Assembly (NCBI GenBank): GCA_905250075.1
Contig: CAJNOP010000356.1
Location: 62,001 to 126,000, forward strand
Direction: 5' to 3'
Source: Rotaria sp. Silwood1
Lineage: Eukaryota > Rotifera > Eurotatoria > Philodinida > Philodinidae
Length of the DNA: 64,000 nt
Part shown: positions 37,501-48,553 of the stretch, one piece after another
How positions within the stretch are numbered: the stretch's first letter is position 1
How the letters are laid out: every line of letters starts with the position of its first letter
Program-made: the position numbers and the translations under genes
Notes under the pieces: model-generated
Databases searched by the model: none
Seen by the model: the letters and a program-made list of their open reading frames with translations, nothing else
Told to the model about the DNA's origin: nothing

Positions 37501-37679
37501 ATGCATCATTAGTTAATACATATTTAATTATAGGCAATATTTATGCCCAAATATCTAATTTTAATCAAGCATTACAACATTACAGACAAGGATTATCTAT
37601 TTGTCGACGTTTACCGACAGTAGATCAATCTATAGGCTATGAGATTAAATCTCGAATACGAGATTTACCAGTTTCATAA
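34581..37679 (+). CDS. Arg-type ADP-ribosyltransferase fused to TPR repeats (1032 aa)
   Basis: Single intronless frame. Residues ~35-265 form an ART domain of the R-S-E class: Arg152 in KVYRGQ, the Ser motif FLSTSTN at 178-183, and the acidic E-x-E loop within FPEEEEILF (229-236), all predicted to bind NAD+ and transfer ADP-ribose to arginine. From ~285 to ~1015 there are about 15-18 tetratricopeptide repeats of kinesin-light-chain type (YxxIGxIYxxKxxxxxALxYYxK), probably a protein-binding scaffold. Several repeats near 700-760 and 875-905 are eroded. No signal peptide or membrane segment, so probably cytosolic. GC content is very low even for this window. Such ART-TPR proteins are abundant in bdelloid rotifers. 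An AG acceptor-like site lies 34 nt upstream of the ATG; AATAAA occurs near 37883. Confidence 0.92.
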   Translation: MHTNRRRKNENKQNGNADRMGTNVYSSKDNQSMHKSLNGEFILYQILLEQISDKKQALKFNENNLVEYFQPDDTNDIQVMKEFNEEYKSEKAIYWYTRETCIYKILNKALRTQDIDDIIPFGSFIRDLNKQLRKEHKLFINQQNTSNIKVYRGQFISKDEVNRLKSSQQGLISMNSFLSTSTNRNKALEFATSRSPPNDELTSILLEIDVNLNYLSKPYADIKRLSAFPEEEEILFMVGSVFRIDDISRDDKINLWIAKLTLCSLDDPDIKDFSLSLKQELNDQNEFVAIGNYFVHMLKYDLAQEHFQKILDQNLVKEDIDFAYCYYGLAQVNCKNEDYHLAISNIHKALEYLLNNSSLDNHSLLSLCYNDLGSIYANQSNYVVALQFFDKALSKNDNNKNLSKIYITLSDVHFKMTNYHMALEYLKKSLDYQSETEYSIIANTYINMGKIYVAINESEKASKIFDKAIEYQLKELPDTHPDVAYTYNAIGLMFFDKNDHEKALEYVEKAHQLQLESIPNNHPDFADTYRNFADIYKKKGDLDKALFYYEKVLENQLKTLLLSNPSVVDTYRSIGNIHREKQNYDQASIYFHKILDSQLERTKLGDKSISNAYQNLGDFFLEKLNLDDALHFYLELLNNELITKLSEDFSLTHVYKTIANIYYKKRVLDQSLIYYNRLLDCYLQKESFDQSTIDEIYTFIGQVYLKKRRFDQTLVFYQKQNNNQPLHDKSTDKHKIIDNIFFEKRHLEQSFHYFKKHLHKQLKTHSEKDPLLVDTYNILANISFEKDNFDEALKYFLLLLNNELERKQIHDSSLQNIFKAIATIYFEQENYNQSLIYYHKLIDCQLQKKPNKHSSIDDTYTMIGKIYLKKKYFHLHSNDSKKLMKNKFNKNLPMKVSKTTTQSHTDNFLLEKRHLDQALFYFQNLITKQINNQSLDDIYTILGNICLEKQDFNQALSFFQTLLNKQLQQNSFGDASLVNTYLIIGNIYAQISNFNQALQHYRQGLSICRRLPTVDQSIGYEIKSRIRDLPVS

Positions 37680-38254
37680 ATTTAAAACTTCCTATATAGA
37701 TTTATAATGTAACACTATGAACAATATTTAATCTATACATTCTTTCTACTAATATATTCAATTAGATAGATTTCAAACTAATACTGAACCTTTATGCATG
37801 TCTTTTATTTAAGATTTGTCAAAAGTATCATTTTTTTTGTTCTATTTTTTGTACGGCCTATTTTATTTAGTTGATTAAAAAAAAATAAAGAGCAAAATAA
37901 GAACCAATATCATAACGTACAACTTGTTTCACCCCTTCGTGTACCCGAACTAGTACACGACCTGGTCATATCAGCTAATGGAAGAAATACCAATCAATGT
38001 CGAAATCGATATTGACTAATGCACATGGGACGAAACTCATCTTCATAGTCTGAAATTTGCTACATGTAAAATGCATCAACAATAGAGATTTTTTATACTA
38101 TTAAATTGTTCTGACGAACTCAATATGAATGTACTGTGATGGCGTCATCATCTGCTTGAAACACACTTCGTGAAAATAAAACCTGTAGGTAAATATGTCT
38201 TCTCATTTAATGTAGTTCAGTAATATTTTTTTCCTGACGATTCTACTCAAACTA
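37680..38254. other. 3' region of the ART-TPR gene
   Basis: AT-rich, with a poly(A) signal-like AATAAA near 37883. Nothing else recognised. Confidence 0.45.
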
Positions 38255-38320
38255 GAGAGTGTAGGAGTCGGTATGTGGGTCTGAGTGTTAGTAAAGAAGA
38301 AACCCACATCGACAATACTT
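38255..38320. repeat. Telomere-like palindrome (member 9)
   Basis: Left arm contains GTCGGTATGTGGGTCTGAGTG, core TAAAGAAGAA, right arm ACCCACATCGACAATACTTA. GTCGGTATGTGGGT pairs with ACCCACATCGAC. Confidence 0.6.
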
Positions 38321-38748
38321 AGAGATGAACTTTTTTGCGGATGTAATATAAACGTTGCCTGAAATTTTGACGCGAGTGGCTCATCAAAATTCAACTTAAT
38401 AAGATAATTATACTCAAAACAAAATCGTCCAAAAATGTTGTCTAGGATTGTATATCGAAAAATACCACTTCCAACGTCCAAAGTTTCGATAGTCACACCA
38501 GCTCTGTTAGGCATGCATTTATTTGCTTTTATTAGTTTTGAAGGATCATATGGTCATGAAGAAAAAAATATGTTGAAGCTATTCAAAAATTAATTATGAG
38601 TTAAATAAATATATTGAAAAGAGAAATATCAGTGTACAAATATTACTAAAAGGATAGATTAGTTCTCATTGTAGATAGTCACAATGATTGGCCAGAAGAC
38701 TTGCAAAGATATTCCCCCTCCCCCAATAATAATAGAGATACCACTTTT

Positions 38749-39075
38749 TCAGAAAAAAGCTCTGGTGTTCGTTGAATACCGATCTATACAATATAAAATA
38801 GTAACTCGATGTTTACTGCATTCTTCAATTATTTTCTTTTTTTTTTGAACTTCGATGAAGCTTTGAGTAGCATTTGCTTCCATGAAACTTTTGGAATAAC
38901 TATGTTCAGTATATAATTGTACACCGTTGTTATTGACAAGCGTTGCATCTTCTTCGTCTATCGATGTTATAGTTTGAGATGAGACTAGATGTGATGGTGA
39001 GTGGTCGCAACCATCGTCAAAATCATCACTGATATCATGTCTTGGATTGAGATACAAATGTTCTGAATTCTGCAA
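38749..39075 (-). CDS. Exon-like segment of unknown protein
   Basis: An open minus-strand segment begins right after a good acceptor (CTCGCTTGCAG) at about 39072. Its first ~85 codons are coding-like (acidic, Ser-rich: NSEHLYLNPRHDISDDFDDG, SQTITSIDEEDATLV) and then become low complexity before the stop at 38749. A donor-like GTAAGT lies upstream at about 39127, so this may be the last exon, for example a cytoplasmic tail, of a gene further upstream. I could not connect it to an intact gene, and the adjoining segment has stops. No family recognised. Confidence 0.3.
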   Translation of the reverse strand: MQNSEHLYLNPRHDISDDFDDGCDHSPSHLVSSQTITSIDEEDATLVNNNGVQLYTEHSYSKSFMEANATQSFIEVQKKKKIIEECSKHRVTILYCIDRYSTNTRAFF

Positions 39076-39989
39076 GCGAGAAAATTGATTAATACATGCT
39101 TAATGTTCACTAAACAAAAGACACTTACTACAGTAATATTTCTATTTAGACATCATTCGACTGAACATTTGCAAAGACGAGTGCGAATGAGATCTTTTTT
39201 ATGCGCGAGCAACGCTGTGAATTGTTTGTGCATATACCCTATGACGACACATGAGTATCATGTAACAGATGATTAATAGACATCAATGTTACTTGAATTT
39301 TCTTTTGTCTGGTTTCATACCCTTTAGAAGACTCGATATGACTCATACCAAACCTGAACTTGACGAGTAACTCGATGACAATGATAATAAAAAGCATTGC
39401 TTGTTGGTAGAAGACTAAAAGTGGTGAATAATGATTGCTTGCTTTTAAATGCTAATGTGACTATTCTAGCAACAGGGTATCGTACAATAATGAATGACAA
39501 TCGGTTAATAATCGTTCGGCTATAACGATACAAGAAATCTTGAATGAATATATGTGTTTTTTTTTTGATAAATCGATACTGACATTTCATGCTGTTTGTA
39601 GTGGTATTCCGATGTAATCATGAAGCTCATCTTTTTTGAATTTTAAAAACTATGCTAAAAGGCTAACAGTGCAGTTCCTTCTGGACTCAAATGTGAAACT
39701 CAGATATATTCTTTTGTGCCATCAAAATAACATCAAACATATGAAGTGATCAATCTCTGGTTGACTATGATTGTTTTACAAGATTCATTGATCACCAGAA
39801 GCAAAGTCTACATTATTCATTTCTACATGTCGAACAGAACTTTTTATGAGCAACTATATTTTTAATCATTCTGAGAAACAAAATCTTTCTAGCTACTCTT
39901 TTTTGAAATTGAATAATTTAAATCACTTACTAGATAATGGTTAAGGCATCATTTGAACCAAATTTGAACAATGGTGACAGTTGGTGAGA

Positions 39990-40600
39990 AAAGTTCGACA
40001 GACATTTGATTCTCAGACATTTTTTATAAATGAAGCAGTGCCACGGCCTGACAAAGGTCGCTATGTAATTATTCCTTCAATGCCAGTGTCATCTGACGAA
40101 CGTTGACATACTTATCTAATTTAGCTCGAGTGTTGAACGACTAATGATAAACCGTAGGATGTTGTTAAGAATACAATGTCTGTATCACTTGTTTGTAACA
40201 CGATGGATCTTATGTTTTCGAATGATATTGCTTATGCATGTAATACTATGCGAGTATCAGTTTCAACATGATTACACACTACTAAGTAATCTTCGCGTGC
40301 ATCATTATCTTTTCTTAATGTAATCGATATCTCGACACGAGCAGCTACAATAGCATGATTTTTGTGTACTAATTAATGGTATTCTGAATCAAGACTATTG
40401 TCACATTTCAGATTATATAATGCTGTAACTTTGCTGTTTTCAGAATGAGGAATAGAAGATTTGATTGTTTTATTCTCAGATGAGTCGAATATAATGTCGA
40501 TGCGGTCATATCGGTGACGAACATTCGGAATTATCTTAGAATATGAATATTTTAAGTTATGGATTTTAGTTATCATTAAAATAGATGATATAATCAGCAA
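39990..40600 (-). pseudogene. Relic of a repeat-associated protein with an 'EADTRI' motif
   Basis: Minus-strand reading gives VCNHVETDTRIVLHA (40235-40285), then IVLQTSDTDIVFL (about 40165-40206), and further on LSGRGTASF near 40045. The order C-N-H-x-E-x-DTRI-x-LHA, SDTDV, GxxT-x-x-x-F is the hallmark of an uncharacterised protein found in high copy in many invertebrate genomes. Stops (for example directly after VLHA) and frame changes show it is dead here. Flanking repeats were not found. Confidence 0.45.
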
Positions 40601-41058
40601 GATAAAATATAATAAAATCAGTTTTTTGAATGAATGATTGACGAATGTATTGAACTATCTGTAAACTACGTAAATGATTAGTTATCAAATAAACAGCTTC
40701 TTTCATAAATTTTAAGATCGGTAAATAAAATAGATTAACAGTCAGTTAAGTCAAAGAGTAAATATAGAAATCGAAATGTGCTATAGTGTGATTGACTTGT
40801 GCTTTCTTTCCTTTCGTTTTTCACTCTATTTTTACACACAGCTGATAACTATGACATAGTACACATGTCATATTTATTTGGATTTTTTCATTTCTTTCCA
40901 TCACATACGTTTGGTCTTTTTCCTTCTTTCTCTATCCGTTATCTTCTCATATGTATTGGATCTCATGAGATGTATCCCATCATCCAATGGATGCTACCTA
41001 AAGATGTGCGATCTCCTGCCCTATATATAGTCTGTAATGTTTGTCACGAAATATAAAA
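40601..41058. other. Intergenic, nothing recognised
   Basis: AT-rich, with a pyrimidine-rich stretch at 40799-40960. No supported feature. Confidence 0.4.
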
Positions 41059-41119
41059 GGATGTGGGTGAGAGTGTGAATATTGTGATGGCGAAGACTCA
41101 CACCAATTCACATCCACCC
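41059..41119. repeat. Telomere-like palindrome (member 10)
   Basis: Left arm AGGATGTGGGTGAGAGTGTG, core GATGGCGAAGA, right arm CTCACACCAATTCACATCC then ACCCT. Confidence 0.75.
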
Positions 41120-42022
41120 TCGATTTTGACTTGATTATTTCATGTGTTTTCAGCTAAATGAATTATAGATAAAGTAGAAATATTAATGATATTATGAAAG
41201 AAATATATAGTTGGTTTTTCGATCGAAACGATTTTGGTTCATGAACTTTACTAGAAGTCATAAAAAGCCTAGTACGAAAGTCCAGATCCGATTTTCCCAC
41301 TCACTTGTCACCAATTTTCTGTTCTTTTCGATGAGAAACGCCTCGGAGCCACCAAACAAATTTAGAAACATTCAAGGTTCATCAGTTTTTCTACCGAATG
41401 CAGTAATTTTTCTTCATCTTTCCTATTGGCTTCAGAGTCCTAAATGATTAATATGGCTGTCTTTTTTTTTCTAAAATCGTTTAAACTAAAAATAGTTTGC
41501 TCATGTATCAATCTTATGTTAACAGAGAAAAACAAAACGAGTTGTATGCTAACACAATTGAAAGAAATAAACAATAGACTTGTTTTATAATTTGCTAACT
41601 TTGTATGGAATATCATCGTCAGTTCGTTCATACGTATCATAACAAACTGTGAGTAAAGAAAATGTAATAACTAAAATAAAAACATACATCCAATAATCAT
41701 ATGCGAGCTTCAAACGTCGAGTTTAATACATATTAATTAATAATTGCACCAGTAGTTGCGATATACTATCGCATACCTATAACAATATTCATTCCAATTA
41801 CTAGGCACATTTTTTTTCTCGTCTGTCTTTAACTGTCGAAGTTTTTTTCTCTCGAATAAATGTTTCTTATTCTCTCTTCGCTTAGTAAAGCGGTTCTTTT
41901 CAGAGAAAAATAAAATATGCTATTAATTCCAGCAAAAAATCTATGCGCTAAAGATCCGAAAAATGGATGCTGTGATTACATGTAATGGCAGTTGTCAACA
42001 ACCATTTTGTGACAAACATATT
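41120..42022. other. Intergenic, nothing recognised
   Basis: AT-rich spacer between palindrome 10 and the fold-back element. No gene-like frame. Confidence 0.4.
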
Positions 42023-42770
42023 ACTTAAGTCCTCTCCCCTCAAAAATCGATCTCAGCCTAGGAACGTTCAAATGGCACGAAATTTTCAGGATATGTCGGG
42101 ACTGTTGTGGAAAAGCTATCGTAAAATTTTTAGCCCTATACCATGGTGTTTAAACGAGATATTGACCAAACAAGGGTAAAAAATAACTCATTTGGCAAAC
42201 CAAATTTCTCAGTCCAGATTCGTGTAATGTGTTAAAATTTTTTTTGGTTTGAAAGAGCATGTCAGGATGCAATGCAGTACAGAGCCCATTTTTTTAAATA
42301 TTTACTTTTTTAGGGAAAAAAGGGGCCGAAAGTTCAATGACTCAAAATACCCTTAAAAATGGATGTCGAGTTACATAAGTGTCTATATATAATAATAATA
42401 AGCTTAATTTAAAAAAATGCGCTCTATACTGCACTGCATCTTGACGCGCTCTTTCAAACAAAAAAGAAAAATACATCGAATGAATATCGACAGAGAAATT
42501 TGGTTTGCGCGATCAAGAAACTATGCACTGAGAATAAAAGAAAAAGACTTTTGATTTTTTTCAAGAATGGCTTATTTTTCCAACAGGAATCGACAGAAAT
42601 CTTCAAGCATTTTTACAAAAACAACGAGGTGCCTATGAAAATTTTTTGTCATTTATGAAAGACCAAATGGCGGACTATCTTTCTATATATTTATCTTAAT
42701 TTCGACCATTTCTGATGAAAAGTGAGTTTTTTTGAAGGGGAAGGGGGAGGGGAGGGGCTCAAGATTAAGT
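42023..42770. mobile_element. 748-bp fold-back (palindromic) element
   Basis: Both halves are imperfect inverted copies around a ~105-bp centre (42302-42407). The best-kept part is 42194-42301 against 42408-42515: GGCAAACCAAATTTCTC, TTTGAAAGAGC, GATGCAATGCAGTA and TTTTTTTAAAT recur inverted. Outer parts also match, down to the tips ACTTAA...CTCTCCCCTC and GAGGGGAGGGG...TTAAGT. There is no coding capacity. It is probably a non-autonomous fold-back transposon; the target duplication is not clear. Confidence 0.65.
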
Positions 42771-43720
42771 AGAATTAACCGCACACACCAAGACTATTAT
42801 GTAGGAAAAGAGAAGACTCGAGCTGACATTCAACAATTACTTTATTAAAACAAGAATAATATGAAGATATCTCGCTCTCTAGAAGGATGACACCAATACA
42901 CGGTTGTACATCTGATTTAAGCTTATGAACAAAAATAGTTACATTTGTCTTGTAAGTCTACATGAGTATCAAGAAAACGGTCTTATCTTCTTAAAAGTTG
43001 GTTAGATCTGTTCAAGAAAGTTTTTTCGAAAGAATGAATTTTGTTTCTCTATCCGAAGATGGACTTGTGACGATCTATGTTCATGTACACGACATATATT
43101 TTTGAATAGAGACCAAATATAATGATAATTTTTTTTTTGAATTACCATCACATCATAAGTTATTCAATAAAGAATTTTGGACACACTTGCTGCAAATAGC
43201 AGGTAGAGATTTAATTATTTTGTTAGTCATAATGGAAAACAAGAATGCTGCGACATAAAAGTCCTTCAAAAAAAACGACATTGTGACGCTGATATTAGAT
43301 TGTGATAGGAAAACGATTGGATTTAACCACTATCAAAAGACAAATAAGTTCTTCATTTATCCATTATTACAATCTCTAAATATAAGCACAACATGCAATC
43401 TATTCATAAATTAATGATATATGCTGGAAAATTGTTCAAATTTGAATTGAGTTCGAAGATAACGTTCAATTAAAAAATATTTAAACAAACGAGGAACACT
43501 AAAATTCGTTGAAAATGTTATCAAATGGTGGATAAAGTCTATAGAATGATTTCTAATCATATTGTAACTTCAACATATTAGTTTACCGCTCAATTCAATG
43601 AAGATCTGACAATCTTTTCCGTATTAGCTCTCAGTTGAAACTAAAATTTATACGCGTCGTTTATCGGGAAATAGAATATCTTTCTCCATTATCTAACCAT
43701 ATATACTACTATTATCTTTA
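42771..43720. other. Intergenic, nothing recognised
   Basis: AT-rich; no frame, RNA or repeat supported. Confidence 0.4.
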
Positions 43721-43743
43721 AGTATTATCAATTTTTGAAAGAG
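43721..43743. repeat. 23-bp sequence shared with 48531-48553
   Basis: The string starting AGTATTATCA and ending TTGAAAGAG is identical at both places and precedes a telomere-like palindrome by ~185 bp here and ~120 bp there. Confidence 0.6.
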
Positions 43744-43928
43744 AATGAATTGCGAGTCTTTCAGAATACGATAAACTTGTGAGATGAGTTGTTGTTCCGG
43801 AATATAAATACATCGTTCCACGAATGATGTCTGTTGTGTCGGATACCAAAAAAATAGATAATGAAGAGCTGAAATGAGGGCGAGAACTTTTGTTTCATTT
43901 TCATCCTCACTCATGCAACAAGCATAGA

Positions 43929-43998
43929 TGGGTGTGGGTAGAGTATGATAGTGACTCTGAGTGAAAAGAAGAGTCTTCCACATCCACACCGATGCTAC
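43929..43998. repeat. Telomere-like palindrome (member 11)
   Basis: Left arm TGGGTGTGGGTAGAGTATGA and GACTCTGA, core GTGAAAAGAAGAGT, right arm CTTCCACATCCACACCGATG then CTACC. One of the best examples of the purine core. Confidence 0.75.
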
Positions 43999-44019
43999 CG
44001 ACACCTGTGACAAGATCAA

Positions 44020-45241
44020 GCTTGTAATAATAGGTCTTGTGTTATGGATTTAAATAATTTTTTATCATTCACTTTTATCGTATCAATCCTCACATCATTT
44101 AGTACGTCATCGAAAAATTTATTCACGATAAACGAACAAAACGTGTTGCATCAAACACGTGGCATTGCAAAATGTAACACGTTTTATTTGAATGTGAATA
44201 AACAGCACGAAGAAACAATGTCTTACGCTTAGATGAAGAAATTGCACAATTACCGAGCAATTACTAACATAGTGATATTTCATGCTGTTTCATAGCAAGG
44301 TGACTGTCATCAAGTTATTGGTCGCGTCCAACATGAAGCATGCATCATCGAAATAAAAAAGAAATAATGTGTTTAATTCGGATCATTCTTCTGTAAAACA
44401 CGATTATCTATGAAGCTTTTACTTCAAACACGTCTGATTACTGAGCAATATCATTTTATTGAGAACAAAATGTGTTATACAAAGGATGTAAAAAGTGTTC
44501 GTTCATTCTGATAACAAGTGTTGAAAATAGGAAAGTGGGAAAAAAATCAACTCACGTATTACTCATCATCACATAGAGAACAGAAAAAAAAAACTATTTC
44601 GTACTTCTTTATTTCTATTTTTTTTCACCTGTGCAGAGCAAAAAAAACTAACGAAACATACTGTTAAGAAAGGAAGCAGACGCATGCTGTCGAATATTCG
44701 CGACAAAACAAAAAAACCTCTTCTACCCCTGTAAACCATTCTTTTTTTATCTACTAAAACAAATTGTAAGTAAATGCGTATACTAACTTGGAAAAAATTA
44801 ATCATACCCACAACCATCGTCATAAAAAAAATTATATTAATAAAATCAGTGCTTTTCTTACTTTATATATTACCCTAGAATTAGACAGCTCGATTCGACT
44901 CGTGATGTTCAATTGTAGGTATTTTATTAAATTCCGGAAATTCTTAGTTGATAATAGGAAAATATTTCATTTACATTGATGGAGATGGATAGAAGGTACT
45001 CATAGAATATACTTAAAAACTCAATAGTATCATGGCTTTGTAAAAAAAAAAAGAGAAGCTAGTCCTTTTAGAGTCACTCTCTCACAATCTCTTATAGAAT
45101 AAGAGTAATAACGACATAAATACTCATAGCAACACACTGTATAAATCAAGAACTAGTCTCAGAGGTCTTATTTTCTTTCACAATGCAAATATTGAACATT
45201 CATTGTTTCTGTTTTTAGATTATTTTATCTGTTCGCTTCCA
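44020..45241. other. Intergenic, about 1.2 kb
   Basis: Region upstream of the UBE2L-like gene. Short frames (44044, 44569, 44788) are not gene-like. A leader acceptor-like AG lies at 45217-45218. Confidence 0.45.
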
Positions 45242-45912
45242 ATGCCAATCTTGCCAAAACAAGCATGGTCAGAACTGAGTAGGTTGAGATTGTTGGCTCC
45301 GAGTGGCAATACACAGGGTATATTCATTGTTGACGAATCTCCATTTCAAGAGGAAGAAACAGCCGCTAGTGCAAACAACGGATATAATTTCATTGCCGGA
45401 CGAGTACTTCCAAGTGCTGATATCTACAAAGAAGGTGCATATAGACTTGAAATGAAATTTTCAGACCAGTATCCTTTGAAACCTCCAGAAGTGCGCTTTA
45501 CTACACCTATCTACCATGTGAATGTCGATAAAGATGGTAAGTAACTATCCAAACAGAAAATATTGTTCAGATCACCGTTAAAAAAGCTCTACTACATCTA
45601 AGCAATTCTTTCTCGTTTTTCGTATTCGTACGTACAGGCTTAGTTTGCATCCCAATTGTGATGCACGTCGATAAATGGAATCCGAATACTCATTTGGCTG
45701 ACATAGTCAAAGCTATTGTTGACGCTATTGATCATCCTAATACCGATTATGCAATGAATCAAGGTAAGTTTATATTTATGTTCCTGATTGTTTCATTAAG
45801 TAATTGTTTTTATTTTGCTGTAGACATACTTAAAGAGTATATGGAAAATAAGACTGAATACGAGCGTAAGGCAAGAGAAATGGTGAAGAATAAAGCATTG
45901 CCTCGGCAATGA
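45242..45912 (+). CDS. UBE2L-like ubiquitin-conjugating enzyme (E2)
   Basis: Three exons (45242-45536, 45638-45763, 45824-45912) join in phase to 169 codons. The UBC fold is clear: YKEGAYRLEMKFSDQYPLKP, PPEVRFTTPIYHVNVD, then GLVCIPIV with the active-site Cys102 eight residues after Asn94, and a C-terminal helical part (ILKEYMENKTEYERKA). The Cys context (VC-I/L-P) and the following KWNP are like UBE2L3, which hands ubiquitin to HECT and RBR ligases. The usual HPN tripeptide is HVN (92-94), keeping the Asn. The first ~45 residues are longer and different from UBE2L3 (154 aa). The ATG follows a T-rich AG by 24 nt. AATAAA at 46209. Confidence 0.88.
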
Positions 45913-47300
45913 ACACAATTATTCACTCACTCATGTTTACATTCATCTGCATTATTCGATTGACACATTTTCTATCATGACCATTGGCTATGATGTATCC
46001 TTCGTTAGATTTCTTTTTATTTCTTGTATGATCTTATGTCACATGTTGTATTCTAGTTCTTTTTATTAGTTTTGACCTATCTTATCTTTCCATTCATTCC
46101 TCTCGAAGAAAAGAAACATCACCAATATGTCATTGGATTTGAAGGAAAGCGGATGTTATCCAAGATACATATATGATGTATGCTCTTTCTCTTTTCAATT
46201 TGTTTTGAAATAAAAGAAGTCTTATGCCCATAAAACGAGCAATGAGCGAATTATAAACAAGTTCAATGTATGCATGATCAACCGTGTGTTATACACGAGA
46301 TGTCTTAAAAGTTACTACAAGAACAACAATTAGCATTTATCGACGTCATAATAGTCAACAGAGCTGGCTTTTCCTGAATGATGTGACAGTGATCCAAATT
46401 TTCATTCGTAAAAATCGAATTTCACAAATACTGTTCAAAAATAAAACCTTTAATTTCGATACAAAACTTCAGTTGTTTTTTTCCAATTATTGAACAAATT
46501 TTAGATGGATGGAAATCTCTAAATGAACTGTAGCTTTTGAGCTAATATTTTGCTCATTAATAGCGAAACATTAGACTCGAACAATCTTCAGATGGTTTAT
46601 GCTCTTATCGAGTTTTGATCGAGATATTGAATTTTTCGTGAATTCTACTATAGAGATCTACCATTTTTAAATGAAATCGTATTTTTGAACTTTAATCAGA
46701 AACTTTGTCCATAGAGCATTCTCAATGAGACCATATTGTATACAGAACTTCTGAATTTAGTCTTTCTAGAATATAAATCTTTTAAAACCTAAATGTTTTT
46801 CCATCAATATCATACGAAATATGCATGTTTTAAACGATTTATATTCAAAAGAGAATACTCTCAAACGCTGTAAAATGTTTTATATAATCTGATCTTATTG
46901 AGAGCTTTATATGAGCAGCGTTTCAGATCAAACTTCAGAAATACAAATTTATTTTAAAACTAAAGTCCATAAAGGTAGAATCCACCAAAACTCGATAAGA
47001 ACACGAATCATTTCAATTTTGCTCTAATCTAGTGGTCGCTTACTAGCGAGCAAAATACGGTCTCAAAACTTTAAATTCATCTAGCGATCCTTCTTTGCCA
47101 GTGTGTTAAGAAATCGGAAAAAAATGAAAGTTCTATATTAGAGTCCATTGTGGTTCTTTTTGTAAGAACAAAAACTTGGATCACTCTTTTATCATTCAGA
47201 AAAAAGCCATTCTAGGTATTGTATGTTTACAGTAGGCATGTGAACGACATGCTATTCCTTTTCATATTTTTAACGCAAAACTTTCTATGATAGTGTATTT
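45913..47300. other. Intergenic, about 1.4 kb
   Basis: 3' region of the E2 gene (AATAAA at 46209), then AT-rich DNA. No other feature. Confidence 0.45.
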
Positions 47301-47370
47301 GTGTTGTGCTGATTGTTGAGTAGGTAACGTCTTCTCTTCAGCAGCATCCATATTCACGCACACGCCTTAC
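47301..47370. repeat. Telomere-like palindrome (member 12, decayed)
   Basis: GTGTTGTGCTGATTGTTGAG then TAGGTA, core ACGTCTTCTCTTCA (reverse of the purine core), right arm CATCCATATTCACGCACACG. Confidence 0.45.
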
Positions 47371-48530
47371 TATAGAATCTGATTTGAAAAAAATATTCAA
47401 AAAAAAAACAACAAAAAGTGAGATAACCACCATGATTAAGAAACAAACAAGTTAAAACGAAGATAAATAACTTTTTTATAAAAATTCTTTTCTACTGATC
47501 ATACTAATAAAATGTTTTCTAATCTATCTTATTGAAAGTTTGCTTCTGTCTCATTTTAGATCCAGCCAATAGTAGACAATTCGATTTCTATATTAGTTGT
47601 TATTGCAGGATTAGATGGAACAGATTGAATATATTTCGAAAGAAAAGAAAATTTCTTTTGATAATTCTTTCAGAAAAATCATATTCGAATCGTGTAGAAT
47701 TTCAGAGATAATATCAAAGTTGAAAACAACAAAATCTAAAAACAATGACATCTTTTTACCACTCGGATTACATGTTGACTTAAGTATATCGAATAATTTC
47801 TAATTATATTCTATTAGCTATTTTCAAATAAAAGAGGGGTGAATATTTTTGAAATAACTTTTTGAAAGGAACAATATAGAAACCTATGGATATCACTGTT
47901 TAAAAGATGAGATGAAACTGTATCGAATCGTATATAGCAGTTTTTTTTCTGACGGATTTCATCAGAGTTTACCATCAAGTTTATTGAAAAAGAAATATTG
48001 TTTAATGTAAAAGTTTTGAGATCTCAATTTTCAGGAGTGAACTAGAATTATTAACTGAAGATCTGTAGACTATGTAAGCCAAATGTCATAAAATTTATTC
48101 AGTTATGAATTATAAACATTTTTACTAAGTCTCATCAACATATTTTTCACGAAGGATTGACGTTTCTTCTGATTTTTTTCGACGAAGAATTCGCCTTATA
48201 AACATATTTAAAAGTCTTGATTTGTAAGAAATTTAACGGAAGACTTTGAAGAAACTTGTGAGAAAAAATCTGATATATTCAATTCTATGCAGTTTTATCT
48301 TCTCTTTTAAATAGTGAAAACTTCCGACATCTCTGTCTGGCTCTTATCAAAAAATATTCTAGAAATACTCACTCTGCTTATCTTTTGAAATGGATAATAG
48401 CTTCAGTATACTAATATTCAACTCATTTTTACAAAGACCTCATAATCTTTTTCACTTTATATCACTCATCTAAAAGTGAATTGACCTTCTATTCTATTTA
48501 TCAACTGTCATCATAATGAATATCGTTGTT
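47371..48530. other. Intergenic, nothing recognised
   Basis: AT-rich; the 62-codon frame at 47615 has no gene features. Confidence 0.4.
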
Positions 48531-48553
48531 AGTATTATCAATTTTTGAAAGAG
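48531..48553. repeat. 23-bp sequence shared with 43721-43743
   Basis: Identical copy of the string at 43721-43743, about 120 bp upstream of palindrome 13. Confidence 0.6.

Noticed and set aside
38203-38514. 103-codon minus-strand frame
   Set aside because: The first ~65 codons look mildly coding-like, but the frame runs through palindrome 9 and has no acceptor, donor or domain.
43693-44019. 108-codon minus-strand frame
   Set aside because: Its N-terminal part is the translation of palindrome 11; the rest has no motif.
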